From: JANMZR01 sp031383555
GTDB lineage: Bacteria > Bacteroidota > Bacteroidia > Cytophagales > Spirosomataceae
Direction of reading: 5' to 3'
Assembly: GCA_031383555.1 (NCBI GenBank)
Contig: JANMZR010000209.1
Coordinates: 1-63,329, forward strand
DNA length: 63,329 bases
Shown: one piece after another, positions 1-7,450 of the stretch
Layout: each line of letters starts with the position of its first letter
Position numbering within the stretch: the stretch's first letter is position 1
Position numbers and translations under genes: made by a program
The notes under the pieces: model-generated
Seen by the model: only the letters and a program-made list of their open reading frames with translations
Databases searched by the model: none
Told to the model about the DNA's origin: nothing

Positions 1-289
1 CAGTTTCTGGGCGAGCGATTAGGGTTACTCCTTTAACTACCAAAAATTTATTGCCTAAAAAATAGGTGTTTCCGATAATATATTGAACGGGTTCGTGGGT
101 AAGTAAACGTTGAATTAAAGGTTCAAAGTCAAAATTTTGGGTGATTATTTTATTGACAAGCACATCTGTTTTTGTAAAACCAATAAATTGATCGAATAGT
201 AAAAAAATTATACTTTTAGCTTCGTCAAAGTCATAGATAGGTCTGATTTTCGAAACTAATTCATCAAAAAGTATTTTAGAAGGTCGCAT
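1..289 (-). CDS. prmC: PrmC/HemK, release-factor glutamine N5-methyltransferase (N-terminal part)
   Basis: The gene runs off the left edge, so only about the first 96 codons are present, starting with ATG at 289. PrmC methylates the glutamine of the GGQ motif in peptide-chain release factors. The visible part is the N-terminal helical substrate-binding region followed by the family block EPVQYIIG, F.G..F.V and ARPET, which in full-length PrmC directly precedes the SAM-binding domain; that domain and the NPPY motif lie outside the window. It is divergent from ribD with a gap of about 100 bases, so the two may share a regulatory region. The identification rests on this partial match but the RPET block is characteristic. 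Confidence 0.85.
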   Translation of the reverse strand, partial: MRPSKILFDELVSKIRPIYDFDEAKSIIFLLFDQFIGFTKTDVLVNKIITQNFDFEPLIQRLLTHEPVQYIIGNTYFLGNKFLVVKGVTLIARPET

Positions 290-386
290 TAATTTTATTT
301 TTGAAAGCGTAAATTTACAGATAAAACAATTCAATTTCTAAAACTAAAGCAGACATAAACTCATAATAATAGACCTAGAAATCACT

Positions 387-1424
387 TTGGAAGAATCTGA
401 ATTTTTCATGAAAAGAGCCTTACAATTGGCCAAATTGGGCGCAGGGAATGTCGCTCCAAACCCCATGGTGGGCTGTGTAATAGTACATGAAAATATAATA
501 ATTGGAGAAGGTTGGCATAAAAAATATGGGAAGGCTCACGCAGAAGTAAACGCAATAAATTTGGTAAAAGATATTGTAAAACTATCAGAATCAACGGTTT
601 ATGTAAGCTTGGAGCCTTGCTCACATTTTGGCAAAACACCACCTTGTGCCGATTTGCTCATAGAACAAAAGGTACGAAAAGTGGTTGTTTGTAATTTAGA
701 TCCGAATCCTTTAGTAGCTGGCAAAGGAATTGAAAAACTTCGAGCTGCTGGAATAGAGGTAATTATAGGAGTTTTGGAAAAAGAAGGCCGAGAAATGAAT
801 AAGCGATTTTTCACTTTTATGGAAAAAAAGCGGCCGTATATTATTCTCAAATGGGCAGAATCAGCTGATGGATTTATGGCAGGAGAAAATGGAAAAGCGA
901 TTCAAATATCAAATCCATTTTCCACAAAACTAGTTCATAAAATGCGGGCTGAAAATACCGCCATAATGGTTGGAACGAATACCGCTCAATTGGATAACCC
1001 AAGCTTAACCACAAGGAAATGGATTGGTAATAATCCAATTAGGGTATTGATAGACAAGCAATTACGGTTTAAACAAGGTATGAATATTTTTAATGAGGAA
1101 GCGGAAACTTTAATATATAATTTCCACGGAAACGGTAAAATTGCCAATGCTCAATATATAAAATTGCCTGAAACTGATGACTTTTTGAAAGATTTAATCC
1201 ATAATTTATACCAACGAAATATTCAATCTATTTTGGTAGAAGGAGGTACAAAATTATTGGAATCGTTTATAGGGTTGGGGCTTTGGGATGAGGCTTTAGT
1301 GATAAAAAATGGTAGGAATATTAATAAAGGTATTAAAGCCCCTGAATTTGATATTTCTGGAGGAATTGTTAAGGAGCTTTTTAATGATAAATTTCATTTT
1401 TTAAAAAATAACCAAGAGATTTAA
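387..1424 (+). CDS. ribD: RibD, bifunctional riboflavin deaminase/reductase
   Basis: This enzyme carries out two steps of riboflavin synthesis: deamination of the pyrimidine intermediate, then reduction of its ribosyl side chain. The N-terminal zinc deaminase domain (about residues 1-145) shows HAE at 51-53, PC at 77-78 and the third zinc Cys at 87, with the PNPMVG block near 24-29. The C-terminal reductase domain (about 146-345) shows LKWAESADG, MVGTNT and the LVEGG motif. Length 345 is normal. The start used is TTG at 387, which adds FFMKRAL-type N-terminal sequence seen in relatives; the first in-frame ATG (408) would remove seven residues. The gene converges on aroE with five bases between them. 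Confidence 0.95.
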   Translation: MEESEFFMKRALQLAKLGAGNVAPNPMVGCVIVHENIIIGEGWHKKYGKAHAEVNAINLVKDIVKLSESTVYVSLEPCSHFGKTPPCADLLIEQKVRKVVVCNLDPNPLVAGKGIEKLRAAGIEVIIGVLEKEGREMNKRFFTFMEKKRPYIILKWAESADGFMAGENGKAIQISNPFSTKLVHKMRAENTAIMVGTNTAQLDNPSLTTRKWIGNNPIRVLIDKQLRFKQGMNIFNEEAETLIYNFHGNGKIANAQYIKLPETDDFLKDLIHNLYQRNIQSILVEGGTKLLESFIGLGLWDEALVIKNGRNINKGIKAPEFDISGGIVKELFNDKFHFLKNNQEI

Positions 1425-1429
1425 AAAAG

Positions 1430-2224
1430 TTATTCATTCCAAATCTCCCAAGCTTTTTCAGCTTGCCCCTCCAACATTTCAATACCGTAATGGACGGCTT
1501 TTACGCCAAATTCTTTTCCTTTTTTCAGAAATTCCGTTTCTAATGGGTTGTAAACTAAGTCGTAAAGCAGGTGATTTTTGGTTAAAAAATGATACGGAAT
1601 TTCTGGAAAAGTTTCAGTAGTGGGGTACATACCTAATGGCGTGGTGTTTACAATGAGTAACTGATTTTCAATTAATTGCTGGCTCAATTGATCGTAAGTA
1701 ATGGTATCATTTTCTTTTTTTCGGGAAACTTTCAGCACTTTAATTCCTAGGTCATTTAAGGCCACAATTACAGCTTTTGATGCGCCTCCAGTGCCTAAAA
1801 CCAATGCCTTTTTTGGTTTAATTTCATTGAACTCTTCCCATTTTTCTAAACTCCATCGAAAGCCCCAATAGTCTGAATTATAGCCAATTAGTTTAAAATA
1901 TTTATTTAAATCTAAGCTATTTTTGTCGTCTTTTTGTCGAGGCAATATTTTAATTGTATTTACTGCCCCAATTTTTTGAGCAGCCTCATCAATTTCGTCC
2001 AAATAGGCTAAAACTTCTTGTTTATAAGGAATAGTTACATTTAAGCCCTTCAGTTCGGAGCCAAATTTTTTTATCAATTCAGGTAGTTCATCAATGTTTT
2101 CTAACTCAAAAAGATGGTATTGATGGGTTTCTGAAAGTCCCATTTTTTCAAATTTTTCAGTAAAATACTTTTTTGAAAAAGAATGCTTTAATGTGCGACC
2201 CAAAAGTCCGAAATGGTTTTGCAT
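1430..2224 (-). CDS. aroE: Shikimate dehydrogenase AroE
   Basis: AroE reduces 3-dehydroshikimate to shikimate with NADPH in the aromatic amino acid pathway. The 264-residue protein has the usual two-domain form. In the substrate domain the serines of the SFS motif (residues 15 and 17) and Lys 68 in NVTIPYK are the expected shikimate-binding and catalytic residues; the Rossmann domain carries GTGGASKAV near residue 145, and NTTPLGM and YNP.ET follow. Starts with ATG. It is transcribed toward ribD and is divergent from nadC, apparently as a single gene. Confidence 0.95.
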   Translation of the reverse strand: MQNHFGLLGRTLKHSFSKKYFTEKFEKMGLSETHQYHLFELENIDELPELIKKFGSELKGLNVTIPYKQEVLAYLDEIDEAAQKIGAVNTIKILPRQKDDKNSLDLNKYFKLIGYNSDYWGFRWSLEKWEEFNEIKPKKALVLGTGGASKAVIVALNDLGIKVLKVSRKKENDTITYDQLSQQLIENQLLIVNTTPLGMYPTTETFPEIPYHFLTKNHLLYDLVYNPLETEFLKKGKEFGVKAVHYGIEMLEGQAEKAWEIWNE

Positions 2225-2389
2225 TGATAAAAAATAATTGATTATTTCACCAAAAATTAGGCAAATCTAGCTTAATTTGTATTCTCTTCATTTATTTGAA
2301 AAACATTTATTCCTTTGCATCATTTCAAATAATTTGAGTTTTCTAAATACCAAAATTAGTAAAAAGGAGGGGTTTTAGCCCAATTAATT

Positions 2390-3244
2390 ATGTTTGATTA
2401 TTTGCAACCAAAATATATTCAAAATTTTATTGACACCGCCTTAGCTGAAGATGTTGGTGATGGTGACCATACTGCACTTTCTACAATACCTGCTGAAGCA
2501 CAAGGTAAAGCCCGATTAATTATTAAAGATACTGGCATATTGGCGGGTGTTGAACTAGCCAAAATGATTATTGAAACGGTTGATAATGAGCTAGCTGTAG
2601 AGCAATTTATGTATGATGGCAACACAATAAAATATGGCGATATCGTGCTTACTATTTCAGGTCGATCACAGTCAATTTTAAAAGCTGAAAGGCTGTTACT
2701 AAACTGCATGCAAAGAATGAGTGGCATTGCAACGTTTACAAAATCGATGGTAGATTTATTGGATGGCCTGCCCACGAAGCTTTTGGATACGAGAAAAACA
2801 ACGCCTAATTTTCGCCTTTGTGAAAAATGGGCCTGCAAAATAGGAGGGGCTACCAACCATCGTTATGCCCTTTTTGATATGATTTTGATAAAAGATAACC
2901 ATGTTGACTATGCAGGAGGCATAAAACAGGCCATTGAAAAGGCAAACCAATATGTTCAAAATACGGGTAAAGACTTGAAAATTGAAATTGAAGTGCGAAA
3001 TTTGGATGAACTTCAACAAGTATTGGCTATTGGGAAAATTTTCAGAATAATGTTGGATAATTTCACTTTCGAAAATTTGAGGAAAGCGGTTCAAATGGTT
3101 GGTAATCAATATCCTACAGAAGCTTCAGGTGGTATTAATGAAACTACCATTCGCCAATATGCCGAATGTGGTGTCGATTATATCAGCTGTGGAGCACTCA
3201 CGCATCATGTAAAAAGCTTGGATATGAGCTTGAAAGCTTACTAA
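2390..3244 (+). CDS. nadC: Nicotinate-nucleotide pyrophosphorylase (quinolinate phosphoribosyltransferase)
   Basis: NadC joins quinolinate and PRPP to give nicotinate mononucleotide, the step after NadA and NadB in de novo NAD synthesis. The 284-residue protein shows family landmarks in order: EDVG.GD.T near the N-terminus, ERLLLNCMQRMSGIAT, LDTRKTTP.FR, KIGGATNHR, KDNH, IEIEV and the C-terminal ASGGI and DYIS.GALTH. Its stop codon TAA is the first three bases of an A/T-rich repeat spacer that leads into nadA in the same direction, so a nadC-nadA transcript is likely. nadB lies about 12 kb away in this window. Confidence 0.96.
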   Translation: MFDYLQPKYIQNFIDTALAEDVGDGDHTALSTIPAEAQGKARLIIKDTGILAGVELAKMIIETVDNELAVEQFMYDGNTIKYGDIVLTISGRSQSILKAERLLLNCMQRMSGIATFTKSMVDLLDGLPTKLLDTRKTTPNFRLCEKWACKIGGATNHRYALFDMILIKDNHVDYAGGIKQAIEKANQYVQNTGKDLKIEIEVRNLDELQQVLAIGKIFRIMLDNFTFENLRKAVQMVGNQYPTEASGGINETTIRQYAECGVDYISCGALTHHVKSLDMSLKAY

Positions 3245-3374
3245 TTTGGGAATTTGAAAATTAGATAATTTGAAATTAAATTCACCTACAATATTATTAA
3301 ATAAATTAAAACACATTGGTTTTTGAAGCTAAAATTGTCAAATCTTCAAATTCGCCAATTTTCAAATTAAATAT
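3242..3374. repeat. A/T-rich inverted-repeat spacer between nadC and nadA
   Basis: The spacer opens at the nadC stop codon with repeated AATTTG units (AATTTGNNAATTTGAAAATT type) and closes just before the nadA ATG with the inverse, repeated CAAATT units ending CCAATTTTCAAATT. The whole space between stop and start is therefore framed by inverted low-complexity arms. The same hexamer style is found at 52392-52477. Confidence 0.6.
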
Positions 3375-4382
3375 ATGGAATTCGAAAATTTGATAATGAC
3401 TAAAGAGGAAGAAGTGGCTCGATTGGGTTATATAAGCCGTAGTATTCCTAAACATCTCAACCTAAAGGAGGAGATTTTAAAGCTAAAAAAAGAAAAAAAT
3501 GCAGTGATTCTCGCTCATTATTACGTAGATGGCGATATACAGGATCTGGCTGATTTTGTGGGAGACAGCCTCGGCCTTGCGCAAGCTGCCGAAAGTACCA
3601 CCGCTGATATGATTGTGTTTTGTGGCGTGCACTTTATGGGCGAAACTGCTAAAATTTTGAATCCGAATAAGAAGGTTGTAATCCCAGATTTTAATGCCGG
3701 TTGTTCATTGGCCGACTCTGCGCCAAAAGAAAAATTTGCAGCATTCAAAGCACATCATCCCAATGCTGTGGTAGTGAGTTATATCAATTGTTCAGCTGAT
3801 ATTAAAGCAATGACTGATATCATTTGTACTAGCTCAAATGCAATAAAAGTAGTCAACTCGATACCAGCCGATAAAGAAATTATTTTTGCTCCCGATGCCA
3901 ATTTAGGCAGGTATGTTGCTAAAAAAACAGGTCGTGATTTGATACTTTGGGACGGTGCCTGCATTGTGCATATTGATATTTCTCTAGAAAAATTAAAAAA
4001 ATGTAAAGAGGAAAACCCCAATGCAATTTTGATTGCTCACCCCGAATGTAAGGAAGTAATATTAGGTATGTCCGACTATGTGGGCTCTACAACGGGTCTT
4101 TTAAATTTCGTGAAAGACTCTGACCATCAGGAGTTTATAGTTGCAACAGAGGCAGGCATTATGCATAAAATGAAGCTAGCCAACCCATCAAAAAAAATAA
4201 TACCAGCACCAGCTAATGAGAAAAACTCATGTGCCTGTAGTGAATGCCCCTATATGAAAATGAACACATTGGAAAAGCTTTTCAATTGCATGTATTACGA
4301 ATTACCGGAAATTCATGTGCCTGAAGAAACTCGAATTCCAGCTTTGAGGGCAGTGAAAGCGATGTTGGAGATTAGTAAGTGA
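3375..4382 (+). CDS. nadA: Quinolinate synthase NadA
   Basis: NadA is a [4Fe-4S] enzyme that condenses iminoaspartate (from NadB) with dihydroxyacetone phosphate to quinolinate. The 335-residue protein shows LAHYY, DSL.LA, GVHFMGETA, GCSLAD (Cys 110), HPEC, and the C-terminal CACSEC/PYMKMNTL block; Cys 110, the HPEC Cys and one of the C-terminal cysteines are the expected cluster ligands. An ATG at 3375 gives a plausible N-terminus, although the Met at residue 8 is possible. It follows nadC across a repeat spacer. Confidence 0.96.
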   Translation: MEFENLIMTKEEEVARLGYISRSIPKHLNLKEEILKLKKEKNAVILAHYYVDGDIQDLADFVGDSLGLAQAAESTTADMIVFCGVHFMGETAKILNPNKKVVIPDFNAGCSLADSAPKEKFAAFKAHHPNAVVVSYINCSADIKAMTDIICTSSNAIKVVNSIPADKEIIFAPDANLGRYVAKKTGRDLILWDGACIVHIDISLEKLKKCKEENPNAILIAHPECKEVILGMSDYVGSTTGLLNFVKDSDHQEFIVATEAGIMHKMKLANPSKKIIPAPANEKNSCACSECPYMKMNTLEKLFNCMYYELPEIHVPEETRIPALRAVKAMLEISK

Positions 4383-4409
4383 AAAAGTGTCAATAAAATA
4401 AATTAATAA

Positions 4410-5318
4410 TTATTTCGAATATACCCGCACCCAGTCGACATACATAGGGTTGAGTTTGATATTACTCGGGGATGGGTTTCCGACAAAATTGCCCCCAACG
4501 GCCAGATTGAAAACTATATTTTGCATTTTATTGAACATTTTTGGCACATTACGACCAGTGTTTGCAAAATATTCCTTGCCATCAAAAATATAGGTCAATT
4601 TTTCCTTCTCCCAAATGCATTCATACACATGCCAGCAAGTTGTAAGGTCTGTATCCGATTTGTAAATGCCAACCTCGGCGGGTATCCACTGGTCCTGATT
4701 TACAACATCGCCATAATGGTAGGTGCTAGAAAACTCTTTTGGATTAGCACCGTTTTGCTCTAAAATATCGATTTCGCCATTGGTGGGCCAAGCATCACCA
4801 TAAGTCCAAAAAGCTGGCCACATACCAATACCTGTTGGAGTTTTTATACGAGCAATTAATCGTAATGAGCTGTAATTTACACCATTAGGGCTAAATTTAA
4901 AACCCGACTCAATGCGGCCTGAAGTATAATTGAAGTTTTTTTGGTTGGTGGTAAATGGATTTTCGGCTCCTGTAATAGACTCTTGCTTGGGTGTAATTTT
5001 AAGAATACCGTCTTTTAAACTCAAATTTTTTTCACTGTTGTAATATTGATATTCGCCGTTAAATGCACCTCCCATCCATTTTTTCCAATCATTTAGGTTA
5101 TTTTCAAATTCATCTTCCCAAATTTTTACCCAACCTCCTTTGGTTATTTCCTCGATAGTTTGGTTATTGCCACAACTTTTGGCAGTAAAAGTATCTACCA
5201 CCTCAATAGGCTTTGGAACAACCACTACAGGATCAAACTCTTCCTTTTTTTTACTGCAATTGAGTATTGAAAAAACAGTGAAACCGATAAGAATTTTTAA
5301 ATAGTTCTTTGAAATCAT
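4410..5318 (-). CDS. GH16 family beta-glucanase-like lipoprotein
   Basis: A probable surface or periplasmic lipoprotein that cleaves beta-1,3 (or mixed 1,3/1,4) glucans. Residues 1-20 form a lipoprotein signal peptide with Cys 21 in a SILNC lipobox. After a short proline- and valine-rich linker, the GH16 jelly-roll domain spans about residues 60-302. The catalytic motif GEIDILE places the nucleophile at Glu 182, the helper Asp at 184 and the acid/base at Glu 187. Aromatic residues typical of the glucan cleft surround it (MWPAFW, WHVYECIW, YVDWVRVY). Substrate cannot be fixed from sequence; laminarinase is the best guess. No SusC/SusD pair is adjacent. Confidence 0.9.
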   Translation of the reverse strand: MISKNYLKILIGFTVFSILNCSKKKEEFDPVVVVPKPIEVVDTFTAKSCGNNQTIEEITKGGWVKIWEDEFENNLNDWKKWMGGAFNGEYQYYNSEKNLSLKDGILKITPKQESITGAENPFTTNQKNFNYTSGRIESGFKFSPNGVNYSSLRLIARIKTPTGIGMWPAFWTYGDAWPTNGEIDILEQNGANPKEFSSTYHYGDVVNQDQWIPAEVGIYKSDTDLTTCWHVYECIWEKEKLTYIFDGKEYFANTGRNVPKMFNKMQNIVFNLAVGGNFVGNPSPSNIKLNPMYVDWVRVYSK

Positions 5319-5556
5319 TGAAAATAGATTGATTGTTTCTTTTTTTGATAAATGAAGATACGATTTTTCGAAATTTAAGTTAAAATCCTAAAAAAACGAT
5401 GAATTTAGGTAAAAATACTTTTTCTTTATTTATCCCAAAAGCAAGGATTTAGAATATTTTTTTGAGTATTTGAATAATTTTAGGAAATTTGATTCTGAAA
5501 TAGATTTAATGGTTGGCCAATCTATAAAAATTAAAGAAATATTTTATTAAAGGAAA

Positions 5557-6501
5557 ATGATAACAATTAGACTTTACGAAAACCAGGATAAAGAAGGTAT
5601 AATCAAATTGATTTTGGATATTCAACAGCTTGAATTTCAGGTACCTATCACCTTGGAGGAACAGCCCGACCTTGCTATTATTCCAGCTTTTTACCAAATA
5701 GATAAGGGGAATTTTTGGGTGGCAACTAAAAATAATGAAGTAATAGGAAGTATTGCCTTGATAGATTGCGGCCAAAATATTGGTTGTATTAGGAAAATGT
5801 TTGTAAGGAAAGAATATCGTGGAAAGCGGTATTCAATTGCACAAAATTTGCTTAATAAGTTGACAGCTTGGGCATTAGATCATAATTTTGAAAATCTTTA
5901 TTTGGGCACAATTGTTAGGTTGGAGGCTGCTATTGGCTTTTACAAAAAAAATGGGTTTACTCAGATAGCCAAAGATAACTTACCAAAACAATTCCCGATT
6001 ATGGCAGTGGACACTCATTTTTTCGAGAAGAATATTACAACCCAGAAAATAGAAATAATTGAATATTTACCTAAATATCAAAATGATTTTAAAGAAATAA
6101 ATGTAGAATGGATAATGGTGAATTTTCCGGTTGAAAAAGCCGACTATGAACAGCTAGACAATCCACAACGTATAACTGATCGAGGTGGCAGTATATATTT
6201 AGCGAAGCTGGGTAACGAAGTAGTTGGGACCGCTATACTCAATAATGAAGGAAATGGAGTTTGGGAATTGGGCAAAATGGCTGTTCGCCCAAAGGCCAAA
6301 GGCTTAGGAATAGGTAAATTACTTTTGCAAAAAACAATTGACGAAGTAAAAAAAAGGGAAGCCAAAACCTTTTATCTAGAGTCGAACCGTTTGCAAGAAA
6401 TAGCTATAAAAATGTATTTGCAAATGGGCTTTGTGGAGGTACCATTAAACCCAGTTGGCCATTATGAAAGGGTTGATATAAAAATGGAATATCCGTTGTA
6501 A
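5557..6501 (+). CDS. Tandem GNAT-domain N-acetyltransferase
   Basis: Two GNAT acetyl-CoA-dependent acyltransferase domains are fused in 314 residues. The first (about 1-150) has the motif-A region RKMFVRKEYRGKRYSIA followed by an FYKKNGF segment. The second (about 160-312) has GKMAVRPKAKGLGIGKLLL, a good R/Q-x-x-G-x-G/A acetyl-CoA loop, and MYLQMGF. In the first domain the pyrophosphate loop is degenerate (RGKRYS), so the second may be the active one. Substrate unknown. The gene stands alone between convergent neighbours. Confidence 0.85.
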   Translation: MITIRLYENQDKEGIIKLILDIQQLEFQVPITLEEQPDLAIIPAFYQIDKGNFWVATKNNEVIGSIALIDCGQNIGCIRKMFVRKEYRGKRYSIAQNLLNKLTAWALDHNFENLYLGTIVRLEAAIGFYKKNGFTQIAKDNLPKQFPIMAVDTHFFEKNITTQKIEIIEYLPKYQNDFKEINVEWIMVNFPVEKADYEQLDNPQRITDRGGSIYLAKLGNEVVGTAILNNEGNGVWELGKMAVRPKAKGLGIGKLLLQKTIDEVKKREAKTFYLESNRLQEIAIKMYLQMGFVEVPLNPVGHYERVDIKMEYPL

Positions 6502-6511
6502 AAATCTTAAA

Positions 6512-6814
6512 TTAAATGCAATGTTCTTCTTCTTTATTTTTTAATGCCATCAATAAAGTATAGGCTCCTATGGTAACAAGTGCTTTTTCAATAAACTCCC
6601 CACTGTTTTTTATCTGAATAAATCCATCGTTTTTTAAACCAATTTCAGCCTTGTCCATAACAAACTCATATTTAACCTGATTATTTGTAATATCAGGCAC
6701 GGCATCAATAGGCAATTGTGTAGTTCGGTAGGCTCCATAGCCTATTAAGCCTAAAACGAATAAATCTATAATCAGCTTGTTATTTACTGAAAATGTAATG
6801 ATTTTGTTAAGCAT
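6512..6814 (-). pseudogene. Deletion fusion of CzcA N-terminus to CzcB C-terminus (RND metal efflux remnant)
   Basis: From ATG at 6814 the first ~46 residues match the N-terminus of CzcA/CusA-type RND pumps: a first membrane helix followed by LPIDAVPDITNNQV. The reading frame then passes directly into the end of a CzcB-type periplasmic adaptor (IG....GFIQI, LVTIGAYTLLMALKNK, then acidic/His-bearing residues). The rest of the pump and most of the adaptor are absent. The simplest reading is one internal deletion of several kilobases in an operon with czcA upstream of czcB. The open frame could in principle start 63 bases upstream, but the CzcA start is the one at 6814. The roughly 100-residue product cannot be a pump; it may still be expressed as a small membrane protein. 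Confidence 0.8.
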
Positions 6815-6956
6815 AATATTGTAATTTTTAAAAATAATCTTATGTGGAAATAGGCAAATTATAGGGCCTAAATCCAATAATTTATTTCGAATAAGAATTG
6901 CAAATGGATATTGCTACTCATTCAAAAAAGTTTTTATAAAATAAGAAAATTTAGAA

Positions 6957-7331
6957 TTATGCTTGTAGTGGTTGCCAAATAGAATAAATCACTGCTGATG
7001 AAAAAATAGCCGTTTGAAATATTGTTTACGAACGAGCTTTATAATCAATTGGTTTTGAAAAGCTTACATAAATTGGTTGTGAAATAAAGGCAACTATAGA
7101 TGTAAAAATATTGGTTTCGTGGCTTTTGAAGGGAAGTTTTTTATCGTTGGCATCATGGTCAAACTCTTGGTTTTAATGCATACAGATAAAATCAAAAAAG
7201 GAGATTTCACTGTTCTGAGCCTTATGCTCGGCATAGTACTCCGTCAAAATTGGTAATTTCAACAACTGATACAATTCATTCGTTGAAATTAAATAAATTG
7301 ATAATAGAAATATGGAAATTTGCTTTTTCAC
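6957..7331 (-). pseudogene. Decayed accessory gene of the metal-efflux locus, two in-frame stops
   Basis: Read from GTG at 7331, a coherent 125-codon frame is interrupted by TAA at 7173-7175 and TAA at 7026-7028. It has a hydrophobic signal-like start, a KLP.L.EY..EHK segment, a polar stretch with DANDKKLPFKSH, and ends in SIWQPLQA. From memory this matches a small exported protein commonly found just upstream of czcA-type genes in Bacteroidota; I cannot give it a firm family name. Its position directly upstream of the czcA/czcB remnant on the same strand supports this. No frame is open over the full length, so the gene is dead. Confidence 0.7.
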
Positions 7332-7450
7332 TAATAAAAATTATGCAATAATTTTCTTAATACCAAGCTATTAGCCTACTTTAAAGCTCTTCGATAAAAT
7401 TAATAAAACAAAACTGAGTAAATATATTAATCAACAAAAGTGTTTTTAAA

